Of a DNA stretch of 64,000 nt, positions 1-8,383 are shown in pieces. The notes beneath the pieces are model-generated. The model made no database searches and had not been told where the DNA came from. It saw only the letters and a program-made list of their open reading frames with translations. How positions within the stretch are numbered: the stretch's first letter is position 1; every line of letters starts with the position of its first letter. Origin of the DNA: Actinomadura spongiicola (GTDB taxonomy: Bacteria; Actinomycetota; Actinomycetes; Streptosporangiales; Streptosporangiaceae); assembly GCF_003432485.1 (NCBI RefSeq), contig NZ_QVNQ01000006.1, forward strand, positions 1 to 64,000, written 5' to 3'. Position numbers and translations under genes: made by a program.

Positions 1-386
1 AGCTCACCCCGAACGAGATCATCCAGATCGTGGACCTGATGATCGCCAAGGTCGATGACCGGCTCAAGGACCGCGACATGGGGATCGAGCTTCAGCAGGA
101 GGCCAAGGACCTGCTGGCCCTGCGCGGCTACGACCCGGTGTTGGGTGCGCGGCCGTTGCGGCGCACGATCCAGCGGGAGATCGAGGACCAGCTGTCGGAG
201 AAGATCCTCTACAGCGAGCTCAAGGCCGGGCAGATCGTGCTGGTCGGCACCGAGGGCTTCGATCCCGACGACAAGGAGAACACGGTGGAGAACGCCAAGT
301 TCACCTTCAAGGGCGTGCCCAAACCCACCACCGTCCCCGACAGCCCGCCGCCCATCGAGGGCGCGGTCAACTTCAACAAGGACTGA
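1..386 (+). CDS. clpC: ClpC ATP-dependent Clp protease ATPase subunit, C-terminal end (5' truncated by window)
   Basis: Only the last ~128 codons are inside the window; the frame is open from base 3. The visible part is the C-terminal small domain of an AAA+ HSP100 unfoldase. It holds the D2 tail with the sensor-2 segment GARPLRRTIQREIEDQLSE, followed by a short acidic, proline-rich tail ending in NFNKD. ClpC unfolds substrates and feeds them to the ClpP protease in the cytoplasm. In actinobacteria clpC commonly lies close to mutY, disA and radA, as here. A strong hairpin follows the stop codon. Family assignment is secure; the missing N-terminus cannot be judged. Confidence 0.93.
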   Translation, partial: LTPNEIIQIVDLMIAKVDDRLKDRDMGIELQQEAKDLLALRGYDPVLGARPLRRTIQREIEDQLSEKILYSELKAGQIVLVGTEGFDPDDKENTVENAKFTFKGVPKPTTVPDSPPPIEGAVNFNKD

Positions 387-399
387 CCAACGTCCAGGA

Positions 400-432
400 G
401 GGCCCGCACCGGATCCGTTCCGGTGCGGGCCC
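400..432 (+). terminator. Rho-independent terminator after clpC
   Basis: A perfect 13-bp stem (400-412 pairing with 420-432) with a 7-nt loop lies 14 nt after the clpC stop. It is followed by a weak TTCC tract rather than a long T run, which is usual in high-GC actinobacteria. Confidence 0.8.
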
Positions 433-509
433 TTCCGCATGCCGGGCATCCCTGCCCGGGGAGCCGCTCCGTCGCCGTGGATGTCGGACGCGGACCGTAG
501 TGTTCGAAC

Positions 510-1175
510 ATGCGATCGAATGCGGCGGGATCCGGACGGGAAGGACGCACGCGCGAGGCGCGGGTCGCGCGGGCGTTCCCGCGGGACGTTCGCGCTCCCG
601 CCCCGGCCCAACTCCCGATCTTCCGATCGCGCCTCCAGGGCGAACTCCTCGCCCGGCTGCTGCTCGGCCCGGAACGCGAGATGTCGATGCTCGATCTCGC
701 GGTGATGCTCCACACCGACCTCGCCTCCGTGATGCGCGAGGCGGAGCGGTTGGCCCGCGCGGGCATCCTCGCCCTCCGCCGCACCCTGGCCGGCCGGCTG
801 GTGAAACGGAACCTCGACAGCCCGCTGTACGAGCCGCTCGTCCACCTCCTGATGGTGACCTTCGGCCCGGCGGCGGTGGTGGCGGAGGAGTTCGGCCGGC
901 TGCCCGCCGTCCGGGAGATCCATCTGTTCGGCGCCTGGGCGGACCGGTACGAGCACCCGACCGGTATCCACCCGGCCGATGTCGACGTCCTGGTCATCGG
1001 GCACCTCACCCCGGACGCCGCCTTCGACGCCGCGCAGGAGGCCGCCGCGCGACTCGCCCTTCCCGTTCATCCCGTCGTCCGCACCCCGTCCCAGTGGCGG
1101 GACGACACCGACCCTTTCCTTCGCGAGATCCGCAACGGCCCGGTCGTGGCCGTCCGGCCCCTCAGGCCGACGTGA
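510..1175 (+). CDS. Winged-HTH / nucleotidyltransferase-like protein
   Basis: A 221-residue protein. Residues ~40-95 look like an ArsR-type winged helix: a helical segment with two residues E-R-E-M-S-M-L-D-L, then a recognition-like helix and a basic wing around RLVKRN. Residues ~110-190 resemble a minimal nucleotidyltransferase (MNT) fold, with LFGAWADRY followed by a DVDVLVIG strand carrying the D-x-D pair. The classical GSxAxG motif is degenerate (FGAWAD). Such fusions occur in actinobacteria as uncharacterised transcriptional regulators or toxin-antitoxin-like proteins. The start ATG at 510 follows no strong Shine-Dalgarno sequence, and a later start is possible. No function can be assigned beyond the two domains. 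Confidence 0.6.
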   Translation: MRSNAAGSGREGRTREARVARAFPRDVRAPAPAQLPIFRSRLQGELLARLLLGPEREMSMLDLAVMLHTDLASVMREAERLARAGILALRRTLAGRLVKRNLDSPLYEPLVHLLMVTFGPAAVVAEEFGRLPAVREIHLFGAWADRYEHPTGIHPADVDVLVIGHLTPDAAFDAAQEAAARLALPVHPVVRTPSQWRDDTDPFLREIRNGPVVAVRPLRPT

Positions 1176-1194
1176 CAGTCCGGCGCCGCGGTGT

Positions 1195-2172
1195 TCAAGC
1201 GGGACCGGCCGTCAGCCAGGACGTGATGTCCTCGTGGAGGCGGGCCTTGACGGTGGCGGGTGCGAAGGAGGCGTCCACACCCGCGCGGGCCAGGTCGGCG
1301 AGATCCTGGTCGCCATAGCCGAAGGTGTCGCGGACGCGGGCGTACTCCGTGGCCAGGGGCGTACCGATGAGCGCGGGAATGTCGGTGTTGAGGGTGACGA
1401 TCAGACCCGCGTCGCGGAGGCGGGGGAGGGGATGCTCGTCGAGGACGGCGAAGCCCAGAGCCACGTTCGACGACGGGCACACTTCGAGCGCTATCCCGCG
1501 TGCGCGGACTTCGGAGACGAGCTCCCGGTCGTCCAGGATCCGGATGCCGTGCCCGAGGCGCTCGGCCCGCCCCGGGCCGAGCGCGTGCCGAATGCTTGCC
1601 GGGCCTTCGCTTTCGCCCGCGTGATGGACGACATGGAGGCCCGCGTCGCGGGCGGCGGCGAACACGGCGTCGAACGGGTCGCCCGGGTGGGCCTCGTCAC
1701 CGGCGAGCCCCACGGCGACGACGCCGTCATGGCGGCGGGCGAGATCGAGGGTCCGCCAGGCGCGCTCGACGGACCGGCGGCGGGAGTGATCGAGGATGAG
1801 GCGGCACTCGATCCCGAAAGCCTCCCGTCCGGCCTCCAGGCCCTCCAGGACGGCCGTCAGCGGCATGTCCAGGTCGCCGAGCCGTTCACCGTGCGCGGCG
1901 GCGGTGAAGGACACCTCGGCGTAGCGGGTGCCCTGCGCGGCCTCGTCCGCGCAGAACTCGTAGGCGATCCTCCGGAAGTCGGCGGGACGGCGCAGGCAGG
2001 AGCGAACAAGGTCGTTCTGCGCGAAGAAGGCGGCAAAGCTCCCGAACGTGCCCACATCATCGGGCACCCGCACCCCGTTGGCCGCGCCGATCTCCCGCAG
2101 CGTGGCCCACCGCACGGCGCTCTCCAGATGGACGTGCAGATGGACCTTGGGCAGGCTCAGCAGATCGCGCAC
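1195..2172 (-). CDS. Adenosine deaminase-family metal-dependent hydrolase
   Basis: 325 residues, GTG start. The amidohydrolase metal site is visible: H13-x-H15 in LHVHLE, H183/H184 with E187 in VVHHAGE, H208 in ERLGHG, and D264 in LNTDIP. Adenosine deaminases convert adenosine to inosine using one zinc ion, with the Glu of HAGE as proton relay. Most family members have NTDDP; here the second Asp is Ile265, which could alter substrate choice. Possible alternatives are adenine deaminase or a secondary-metabolism purine or aminodeoxyfutalosine-type deaminase. The 158-bp repeat array lies directly upstream (on the right, between this gene and the mutY stop), so the promoter must be in or next to the repeats. 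Confidence 0.8.
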   Translation of the reverse strand: MRDLLSLPKVHLHVHLESAVRWATLREIGAANGVRVPDDVGTFGSFAAFFAQNDLVRSCLRRPADFRRIAYEFCADEAAQGTRYAEVSFTAAAHGERLGDLDMPLTAVLEGLEAGREAFGIECRLILDHSRRRSVERAWRTLDLARRHDGVVAVGLAGDEAHPGDPFDAVFAAARDAGLHVVHHAGESEGPASIRHALGPGRAERLGHGIRILDDRELVSEVRARGIALEVCPSSNVALGFAVLDEHPLPRLRDAGLIVTLNTDIPALIGTPLATEYARVRDTFGYGDQDLADLARAGVDASFAPATVKARLHEDITSWLTAGPA

Positions 2173-2242
2173 GTCCGCACCGTAGGCTAACCAGACACTG
2201 CTGACCAGTCATTATTTCGCGTTGCCCAAAGCCTCGACTCAG

Positions 2243-2717
2243 CCTCAGCCCGCGCGGACGCGTGACCCGCCTGGTGGAGCGATGCCGGAGGCGAGTGGAG
2301 CCGGGTGGATCGCGAAGCGATGTCGCGTTTGTCTTAGGGATGGTCACGTAGTGAGCCGTCAGGGGAGCGGAGTGGGCCGTGCCTGTAGTCAATGCAGTGG
2401 CCTCAGCCCGCGCGGACGCGTGACCCGCCTGGTGGAGCGATGCCGGAGGCGAGTGGAGCCGGGCGGATCGCGAAGCGATGTCGCGTTCGCCCTAGGGATG
2501 GTCACGTAGTGAGCCGTCAGGGGAGCGGAGTGGGCCGTGCCTGTAGTCAACGCAGTGGCCTCAGCCCGCGCGGACGCGTGACCCGCCTGGGTGGAGCGAT
2601 GCCGGAGGCGAGTGGAGCCGGGCGGATCGCGAAGCGATGTCGCGTTCGCCCCAGGAACGGTCACGCAGCGAGCCGCCAGGCGAGCGAAGTGGGCCGGTCC
2701 TGTAGTAAACACAGCGT
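2243..2717. repeat. Three tandem copies of a ~158-bp intergenic repeat
   Basis: Copies begin at 2243, 2401 and 2559 (same phase, period 158) and end near 2717. The third copy has one extra G in its CCTGGGTGG segment. Copies differ by scattered substitutions only. Each unit holds small inverted repeats, e.g. ATCGC-GAA-GCGAT, nested in a GGGCG...CGCCC stem. No credible gene is present; open frames through the array merely reflect base composition. The array fills most of the 2173-2727 gap between the adenosine deaminase start and the mutY stop. Confidence 0.9.
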
Positions 2718-2727
2718 CGGCGGACGG

Positions 2728-3612
2728 TCAGGTGGGGAGGGCGTAGCGGCCGTCGTCGAGGGGGTCGACCAGGCCGTCCGCGATCAGGCCGTCGAGGGCG
2801 CGTTCCCGCTGGGGGCCGTCCGACCAGACGACGTCGATGGCCGGTTTCGGAACCGGGCCCTCGGCGTCGCGGAGGACGGCGAGGATGCGGCCCCGGCACT
2901 GGCGGTCGGTGCCCGCGTACGTCTGGCCGCGGCGCGGCGGGCCGTCGTAGGCGGGCCGGCCGTTCCGCTGCCACGCGCACCTGTCGAGCACCGGGCAGTC
3001 GACGCATCGGGGCGCGCGGGCGGTGCAGACCAGCGCGCCGAGCTCCATGGCGGCGACGGACCAGCGGGCGGCCGTCGCGGGATCGGCGGGTAGAAGGGTC
3101 TCGGCGAGCCTCACCTCGGCCCTCGTCTGGGACTTCGGCGGGTACTCGGCGCCGGTCAGCATCCGGGCCAGGACGCGCCGGACGTTGGTGTCGAGGACGG
3201 CGTGCCGCTGCCGGAAGGCGAAGCTCGCGACGGCCGCGGCGGTGTAGGCCCCGATGCCGGGCAGCGCGAGAAGGTCCTCGTGTGACGACGGGACCTCGCC
3301 GCCATGCCGTTCGGTGATCGCGCGGGCGCTTGCGTGCAGCCGCAGCGCGCGGCGCGGATAGCCGAGCCGTCCCCAGGCCCGGACGGCCTCCCCGGACGGT
3401 TCGGCCGCCAGCGCGGCGGGCGTCGGCCAGCGGGTCAGCCAGGCGTCCCACACGGGCAGGACGCGCGACACCGGTGTCTGCTGGAGCATGATCTCGCTGA
3501 CCAGAACGCCCCACGGTGTGGCGTCCGGGGCCCGCCACGGAAGGTCGCGGGCGTTCGCCTCGTACCAGGCGAGGATCGGGGCGGTGTAGGCGGTGTCGTC
3601 GAAGGTGTTCAT
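2728..3612 (-). CDS. mutY: A/G-specific adenine glycosylase (MutY), short form
   Basis: Removes adenine mispaired with 8-oxoguanine in base excision repair. From ATG 3612 it is 294 residues. The catalytic Glu lies in SEIMLQQTPVSRV. The helix-hairpin-helix is LPGIGAYTAAAVASFAF and is followed by the conserved Asp of VLDTNVRRV. The [4Fe-4S] loop has the canonical spacing C-x6-C-x2-C-x5-C (CTARAPRCVDCPVLDRC). The C-terminal NUDIX-like 8-oxoG recognition domain of E. coli MutY (350 aa) is largely reduced to ~75 residues, as in many actinobacterial homologues. An in-frame ATG 60 nt upstream is less likely because homology begins at MNTFDDTAYTAPI. Confidence 0.93.
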   Translation of the reverse strand: MNTFDDTAYTAPILAWYEANARDLPWRAPDATPWGVLVSEIMLQQTPVSRVLPVWDAWLTRWPTPAALAAEPSGEAVRAWGRLGYPRRALRLHASARAITERHGGEVPSSHEDLLALPGIGAYTAAAVASFAFRQRHAVLDTNVRRVLARMLTGAEYPPKSQTRAEVRLAETLLPADPATAARWSVAAMELGALVCTARAPRCVDCPVLDRCAWQRNGRPAYDGPPRRGQTYAGTDRQCRGRILAVLRDAEGPVPKPAIDVVWSDGPQRERALDGLIADGLVDPLDDGRYALPT

Positions 3613-3681
3613 GGCGCGCCGCCATTGTGGCACGCGGCGGGTCGTCCGCTCTTTCCGGACCGGGAAATGCATACTGAACGT

Positions 3682-4305
3682 ATGGGGTTGGACGCTGAAC
3701 GTGACCCTGGCGGTTCTCGACTCGATCCATACCGGCGGCGTCGTGCGGTGGCCCTGGCCTGCGTTCTCGGCGTCGTCGGCGCGCTCGTCTGGGCCTGCGC
3801 GGGTGACCCGGGGAGCGAGGAGCCGGTGCGGCAGGCGGGCGCGGTCGCCGACGCGACGTCCGCGCCCCCGCCGACGGCGATGCCGACGGTCACCGTCACC
3901 ACGACGACCACCCCGAAGCCTGCGGGCGACGGTGGCCCCTGCCGCGCCCGGGACCTCGTCGTCAACCTGTCGGGGGCCAGGGACGCCTACGTGGGCCGCG
4001 ACCGGCCCGAGTTCCGGGTCACGGTGGTGAACATGGGCGGGGGCTCCTGCGTGTTCGACCGGGGGTCGGTGGACGTGCGCGTCACCTCCGGCTCCGACCG
4101 GATCTGGTCATCCGCCGAATGCCGCCGCGGCGAGGCGTCCGGTGCCACGTCGAAGGCGACGCTCCGTCGCGGCATTCCCCTGGTCGAGAACGTCGTCTGG
4201 AACCGTGGGCGCGGTTGTGGCCGCGGCACCGCGGCCCGCCCCGGCACCTATGTCGCCGACCTGAGGGGTCACGAGGTCAAGCGGCAGGTCTTCCACCTCC
4301 GCTGA
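3682..4305 (+). CDS. Hypothetical secreted or membrane-anchored protein
   Basis: 207 residues from ATG 3682; an in-frame ATG at 3667 is an alternative. A basic stretch (YRRRR) precedes one hydrophobic helix (about residues 19-35, ending LVWACAG), which could be a signal anchor or a lipoprotein-like signal. A Thr/Pro-rich linker (TVTVTTTTTPKP) follows, then a ~120-residue beta-rich extracellular domain with four Cys. No family was recognised; extracellular domains of this kind are common in Streptosporangiales. The gene is divergent from mutY. Its 3' end is repeated twice downstream in decayed form. Confidence 0.65.
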   Translation: MGLDAERDPGGSRLDPYRRRRAVALACVLGVVGALVWACAGDPGSEEPVRQAGAVADATSAPPPTAMPTVTVTTTTTPKPAGDGGPCRARDLVVNLSGARDAYVGRDRPEFRVTVVNMGGGSCVFDRGSVDVRVTSGSDRIWSSAECRRGEASGATSKATLRRGIPLVENVVWNRGRGCGRGTAARPGTYVADLRGHEVKRQVFHLR

Positions 4306-4317
4306 GCAGAGCACGGG

Positions 4318-4600
4318 CCTTGAGAGCTGTCGTTGGTGAGGCCGGGAGGGTGGTTGAGGCGCGGTTCCGCGGCCCGTCCCGGCACCTACGTCGCCGACCT
4401 CAGGGGGCACGACGTCAGGCGGCAGGTCTTCCACCTTCGCTGCCGGATGAGGGGCCTTGAGACGTGTCGTTGGTGAAGTTCGTCGTCTGGGGCCGTGAGG
4501 GTGGTTGTGGGCGCGGTTCCCGGCTTATGTCGCTGACCTGAGGGGGCACGACGTCAGGTGGCGGGTTTCCGTCTGCGTTGATCGGGGGCGGGGGCGGGGG
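4318..4600. repeat. Two decayed tandem copies of the upstream gene's 3' end
   Basis: Sequence closely resembling the last ~120 bases of the preceding gene (encoding GTYVADLRGHEVKRQVFHLR) recurs at about 4330-4445 and again, more diverged, at about 4480-4590. The period is ~137 bp: the TTGAGA...TGTCGTTGGTGA anchor is at 4320 and 4457. The copies contain small indels and no start codon with a ribosome binding site, so they are not genes. This accounts for the gap between 4305 and disA. Confidence 0.8.
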
Positions 4601-4604
4601 CGGT

Positions 4605-5609
4605 TCAGACGTAGCGTTCGAGGATGGAGGACTCGGCCAGGCGGGAGAGGCCTTCGCGGACGCTGCGGGCCCGGGACTCGCCGACGCCGCCGACGGCCTG
4701 GAGGTCGTCGATGCTGGCGGCGAGAAGTTTTTGCAGGCCACCGAAGTGCTCGACGAGCCGCTCGACGACCATGCTCGGCAGGCGGGGGACCTTGGCGAGG
4801 AGCCGGAAGCCCTTCGGGCTGACGGGCAGGTCGAGCGCGTCGGGGCCGGAGAAGCCCATCACCTCGGCGACCGTGGACAGGTCGAGCAGCTCGGTGGCCG
4901 ACAGCGTGTCGAGCGCCGAGAGGATCGCGGCGACGCCGCGGGCGCGGGTGTCGTCGGACGGGTAGTCGCGGACGATCAGTTCCCGGTCGACGTCGACGCC
5001 GGAGACCAGCTCGTCGAGCTGGAGGGACAGCAGCCGGCCGTCCGTGCCGAGTTCGACGACATAGCCCTCGATCTCGAGCGCGGAGAGCGTGCCGGACACC
5101 TCGTCCAGCCGCAGTTTGTAGCGTTCGAGCGTCGCCAACGCCTGGTTGGCCTTGGACAGGATCGCCGCCGAGTCCTCAAGGACGTAGCGGATGCCGTCCA
5201 GGTACAGCGCGATGATGTGCATCGACTGGCTGACCGAGATGACCGGGCACCCGGTCTGGCGGGCGACGCGTTCCGCGGTGCGGTGGCGCGTGCCCGACTC
5301 CTCGGTGGGGATGGTCGAGTCGGGCACGAGGTGGACGGCGGCGCGGACGATGCGGTTGTGGGTGTCGTCGAGGACGATCGCGCCGTCCATTTTGGCGAGC
5401 TCGCGCAGTCGGGTGGCGGAGAACTCGACGTCGAGTTCGAAGCCGCCCGTGCACAGGTCGCGGACGGGTTTGTCCCAGCCGAGCACGATGAGGCCGCCGG
5501 TGTGGCCCCGCAGGATCCGCTCCAGTCCGTCGCGAATCTGGGTGCCCGGGGCCACCGCTGCCAACGTGGCGCGGCGGCGTTCGTCATGACCCTTGTCGTG
5601 TGATGGCAC
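4605..5609 (-). CDS. disA: DisA: DNA integrity scanning protein, diadenylate cyclase
   Basis: Synthesises c-di-AMP from two ATP and scans DNA for branched structures. 334 residues, close to the ~357 aa of B. subtilis DisA. The DAC domain has the DGA motif (D75-G76-A77) and the RHR motif (108-110, in GTRHRTAE). The helical linker is residues ~150-280, and the C-terminal HhH domain contains VGGVGESRARSVREGL. GTG start. It is downstream of radA on the same strand with a 113-nt gap; radA-disA adjacency is widely conserved, and RadA is reported to modulate DisA activity in Bacillus and mycobacteria. Confidence 0.96.
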   Translation of the reverse strand: MPSHDKGHDERRRATLAAVAPGTQIRDGLERILRGHTGGLIVLGWDKPVRDLCTGGFELDVEFSATRLRELAKMDGAIVLDDTHNRIVRAAVHLVPDSTIPTEESGTRHRTAERVARQTGCPVISVSQSMHIIALYLDGIRYVLEDSAAILSKANQALATLERYKLRLDEVSGTLSALEIEGYVVELGTDGRLLSLQLDELVSGVDVDRELIVRDYPSDDTRARGVAAILSALDTLSATELLDLSTVAEVMGFSGPDALDLPVSPKGFRLLAKVPRLPSMVVERLVEHFGGLQKLLAASIDDLQAVGGVGESRARSVREGLSRLAESSILERYV

Positions 5610-5722
5610 CTGACCCCCGGAGGTCGCTGGACGGCGTCAGTTTACCGAGGAGGGCCGCGTGCCGGTTCCTCCCCTGGTCGCAAGCGTCGATCGCGCTGAG
5701 TGACACTGTAGTGCCATTCGCG

Positions 5723-7168
5723 TTACGGTGCCGTGAAAGAGACCTGGAGGGCCTGCTGGAGGCTGTCCACCTCCATGACCTTCATTCCCTCGTAGCTGGT
5801 GAGTTGCGGGTCGGCGCGGCGCAGCGGCCCGTCGGCGAGTTCGAGGGAGCCGCGCGGGACGACGGCGTGCTTGAAACCGAGCCGGGCGGCCTCGCCGAGG
5901 CGCCGCTGGACGCCGGGCACGACGCGGACCTCACCGGCGAGCCCGACCTCGCCGAGGGCGATGAGGGTGCTCGACAGCGACTGCTCGACGGTCGATCCCG
6001 CGACGGCGAGGGCGAGGGCCAGGTCGACGGACGTCTCGGTGAGCCGGACCCCGCCGACCGTCGACACGTAGACGTCCTGCTCGTGCATGGAGATCTTGCA
6101 GCGTTGCGCGAGGACGGCGAGGACCATCGCGACGCGGGAGGTGTCCAGCCCGGACGTGGCTCGCCGTGGCGACGGCAGATGCGACTTGGCGACCAATGAC
6201 TGCACTTCGGCGACGAGGGGACGGCGGCCTTCGAGCGTCACGGTGACGCAGGTACCGGGAACGGGCTCGTCCCGCCGGGTGAGGAACAGCCCGCTCGGGT
6301 CGGGCAGCCCCACGATGCCGACCTCGGACAGGTCGAAGCAGCCGAGTTCGTCGGTCGGCCCGTACCGGTTCTTCACGGCGCGGATCATGCGGAGCCGGGA
6401 GTGCCGGTCGCCCTCGAAGTACAGGACGACGTCGACGAGGTGTTCCAGCAGCCGCGGCCCGGCGATCGCGCCGTCCTTGGTGACATGGCCGACGAGCACG
6501 ACGGTGATGCCGCGTTCCTTGGCGACGCGGATGAGGTTGGCGGCGACCTCCCGGATCTGGGTCACGCCGCCGGGAGCGCCGTCGACCTCGGACGTCCCGA
6601 CCGTCTGGATGGAGTCGACGACGAGCAGCGACGGCTCCACCGTGTCGACGTGCCCGAGGATGGCGGACAGTTCGGTCTCGGCCGCCAGGTACAGGTCGTC
6701 GGTGATCGCCCCCACGCGGTCGGCGCGCAGCCGCACCTGCTCGGCCGACTCCTCACCCGTCACGTACAGGACGCGGGATCTCTCGTCCGGGTCGCGCCGT
6801 TCCTTGCCGGTGCCGGCCGCGGGGGACGAGGCGAGCGCGGCGACCTCCAGCAGCAGCGTCGACTTGCCGATGCCCGGTTCGCCCGCCAGCAGCAGCACGG
6901 CCCCCGGGACGATGCCGCCGCCGAGGACCCGGTCGAGTTCGTCGAGGCCGGTGGCCTTCGTCCGCGCGGACCGCACGTCCACCTGCCCGATCGGACGGGC
7001 CGGGGCGCTGACCGGCCCGGCGGACACGACCCGCGCCGGGGTGGCGGACGCCGCCTCGGTGACCGTGCCCCAGGTCTGGCACTCGCCGCAGCGCCCCACC
7101 CACTTGGACGTCTGCCAGCCGCACTCCGAACACCGGTAGGCGGCCTTCGCCGTCTTCGCCTTCGCCAT
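5723..7168 (-). CDS. radA: DNA repair protein RadA (Sms)
   Basis: RecA-like helicase that helps branch migration during recombination. 481 residues. An N-terminal C4 zinc finger (C13-x2-C16 ... C27-x2-C30) is followed by a RecA core with Walker A GEPGIGKST and Walker B LLVVDSIQT. The RadA signature is KNRYG (usually KNRFG). The C-terminal third is a Lon-protease-like domain (VGGVRLTETSVDLALALAVA), structural rather than proteolytic. It begins 30 nt after the upstream hydrolase stop and probably shares a transcript with disA. Confidence 0.96.
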   Translation of the reverse strand: MAKAKTAKAAYRCSECGWQTSKWVGRCGECQTWGTVTEAASATPARVVSAGPVSAPARPIGQVDVRSARTKATGLDELDRVLGGGIVPGAVLLLAGEPGIGKSTLLLEVAALASSPAAGTGKERRDPDERSRVLYVTGEESAEQVRLRADRVGAITDDLYLAAETELSAILGHVDTVEPSLLVVDSIQTVGTSEVDGAPGGVTQIREVAANLIRVAKERGITVVLVGHVTKDGAIAGPRLLEHLVDVVLYFEGDRHSRLRMIRAVKNRYGPTDELGCFDLSEVGIVGLPDPSGLFLTRRDEPVPGTCVTVTLEGRRPLVAEVQSLVAKSHLPSPRRATSGLDTSRVAMVLAVLAQRCKISMHEQDVYVSTVGGVRLTETSVDLALALAVAGSTVEQSLSSTLIALGEVGLAGEVRVVPGVQRRLGEAARLGFKHAVVPRGSLELADGPLRRADPQLTSYEGMKVMEVDSLQQALQVSFTAP

Positions 7169-7198
7169 GGCGAAAGCGTAGAGCCGCCATGTGACAAC

Positions 7199-8317
7199 TC
7201 AGGGCGTGGAGAACGGCGGCACCGACAGGAGGAGCTTCTGGAGGTGGTCGGTGACGAGGTCGGGACGTTCCATCATGACCATGTGTCCGGCGGACGGGAC
7301 GATCTCCAGCCGCGCGTCCGGCACACAGGCGGCGATCTTGAGGCTGTGCTCGATGGGGGTGAGCCGGTCGTGCTCCGCGCCGAGGACGAGGTTGCGGGCG
7401 CCGTGCAGGGACGCGCAGTCGCTGATCACCTCGGTCGTGATCATCGAGCGGAGGAAGCCGGCGAACGCGTCCATCCGGGTCTCGACCATCATCCGCTCGG
7501 TGAACGCGACGGCGGCGGGCCCGGCGTCGGGACCGAACGCGATCACGTCCTCCAGGAGGGTGACGGCGCCGCGGCCGAGGTGACGGACCCGCTCGACGGC
7601 GGCGGACCCGGCGCCGAGCGCGGCGAGCGCGCCGGGCAGGACCCGGTGGGCGGTGCGCGCGAGGAGCGCGGGACCGCCGAACGTGATCTCGCTGAGGCCG
7701 CTGGCGGAGGTGCACAGCAGCGCGGTGGCGGCGATCCTGCCGCCGATGAGGTCGGGGTTCTCGTCCGCGTAACGCAGGATGGTCATGCCGCCCATGGAGT
7801 GGCCGACGAGGACGACGGGTGTCTGCGCGGGGACGGTCGCGTCGATGACGGCGGCCAGGTCCGCGGCGAGGCGGGAGAGCGCGTAGCCGTCGCGGGCGCA
7901 GCCGCCGGACCGGCCGTGGCCCCGGTGGTCCCAGAACACGAGGCGGCCGTGGCCGCGCAGGGCCTTGCGCTGGAAGTGCCAGGAGTCCCGGGTGAGCGTC
8001 CAGCCGTGGCAGAACACGACGGCGAGGTCGGTGCGGTCGTCGTCGTCGATCTCGGCGTACAGGCGGGTCCCGTCGCCGGCACGGACGGAGACGGGACGGC
8101 CGCGCAACGACCCGAACGGCTCCCCCGCGAACGGGTCGGGACGCAGTTCGAGGCGGCGCAGGGCGCGTCGCTGGACGGCCAGCCCGGCGAGCCCGGCACC
8201 GGCCCCGGCGGTGCCGAGCGCCGTGGCGGCGAGGATTCCGCGCAGCGCCCACCCCCGAGCGGCGTGGTTGCGCGGCGTCATGGGAGCGATGGGGCTCGAC
8301 TTGGCGGCACGGCCCAT
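7199..8317 (-). CDS. Alpha/beta hydrolase with N-terminal membrane anchor
   Basis: 372 residues; ATG 8317 preceded by GGAGG at good spacing. A hydrophobic N-terminal segment (about residues 22-45, Ala/Gly-rich) suggests a signal anchor. The fold is visible as a strand with FCHGWTL (oxyanion HG), the nucleophile elbow GHSMGG, and a C-terminal catalytic His in PSAGHMVMMERPD. The acid is probably Asp in LGAEHDRLTP. Homologues beside radA in actinobacteria are annotated only as alpha/beta hydrolases (esterase or epoxide hydrolase-like); the substrate is unknown. Confidence 0.85.
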   Translation of the reverse strand: MGRAAKSSPIAPMTPRNHAARGWALRGILAATALGTAGAGAGLAGLAVQRRALRRLELRPDPFAGEPFGSLRGRPVSVRAGDGTRLYAEIDDDDRTDLAVVFCHGWTLTRDSWHFQRKALRGHGRLVFWDHRGHGRSGGCARDGYALSRLAADLAAVIDATVPAQTPVVLVGHSMGGMTILRYADENPDLIGGRIAATALLCTSASGLSEITFGGPALLARTAHRVLPGALAALGAGSAAVERVRHLGRGAVTLLEDVIAFGPDAGPAAVAFTERMMVETRMDAFAGFLRSMITTEVISDCASLHGARNLVLGAEHDRLTPIEHSLKIAACVPDARLEIVPSAGHMVMMERPDLVTDHLQKLLLSVPPFSTP

Positions 8318-8383
8318 GGCCGATCCTCCCGTTCCTCAAGGTCGCGGCACGCCGTCCGACAGGCCGTCCGACTCGTCGGTAAC

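Noticed and set aside
2222..3093. Long open frames on both strands across the 158-bp repeats
   Set aside because: Periodicity comes from the repeat itself, there are no ribosome binding sites, and the frames run into mutY in antisense.
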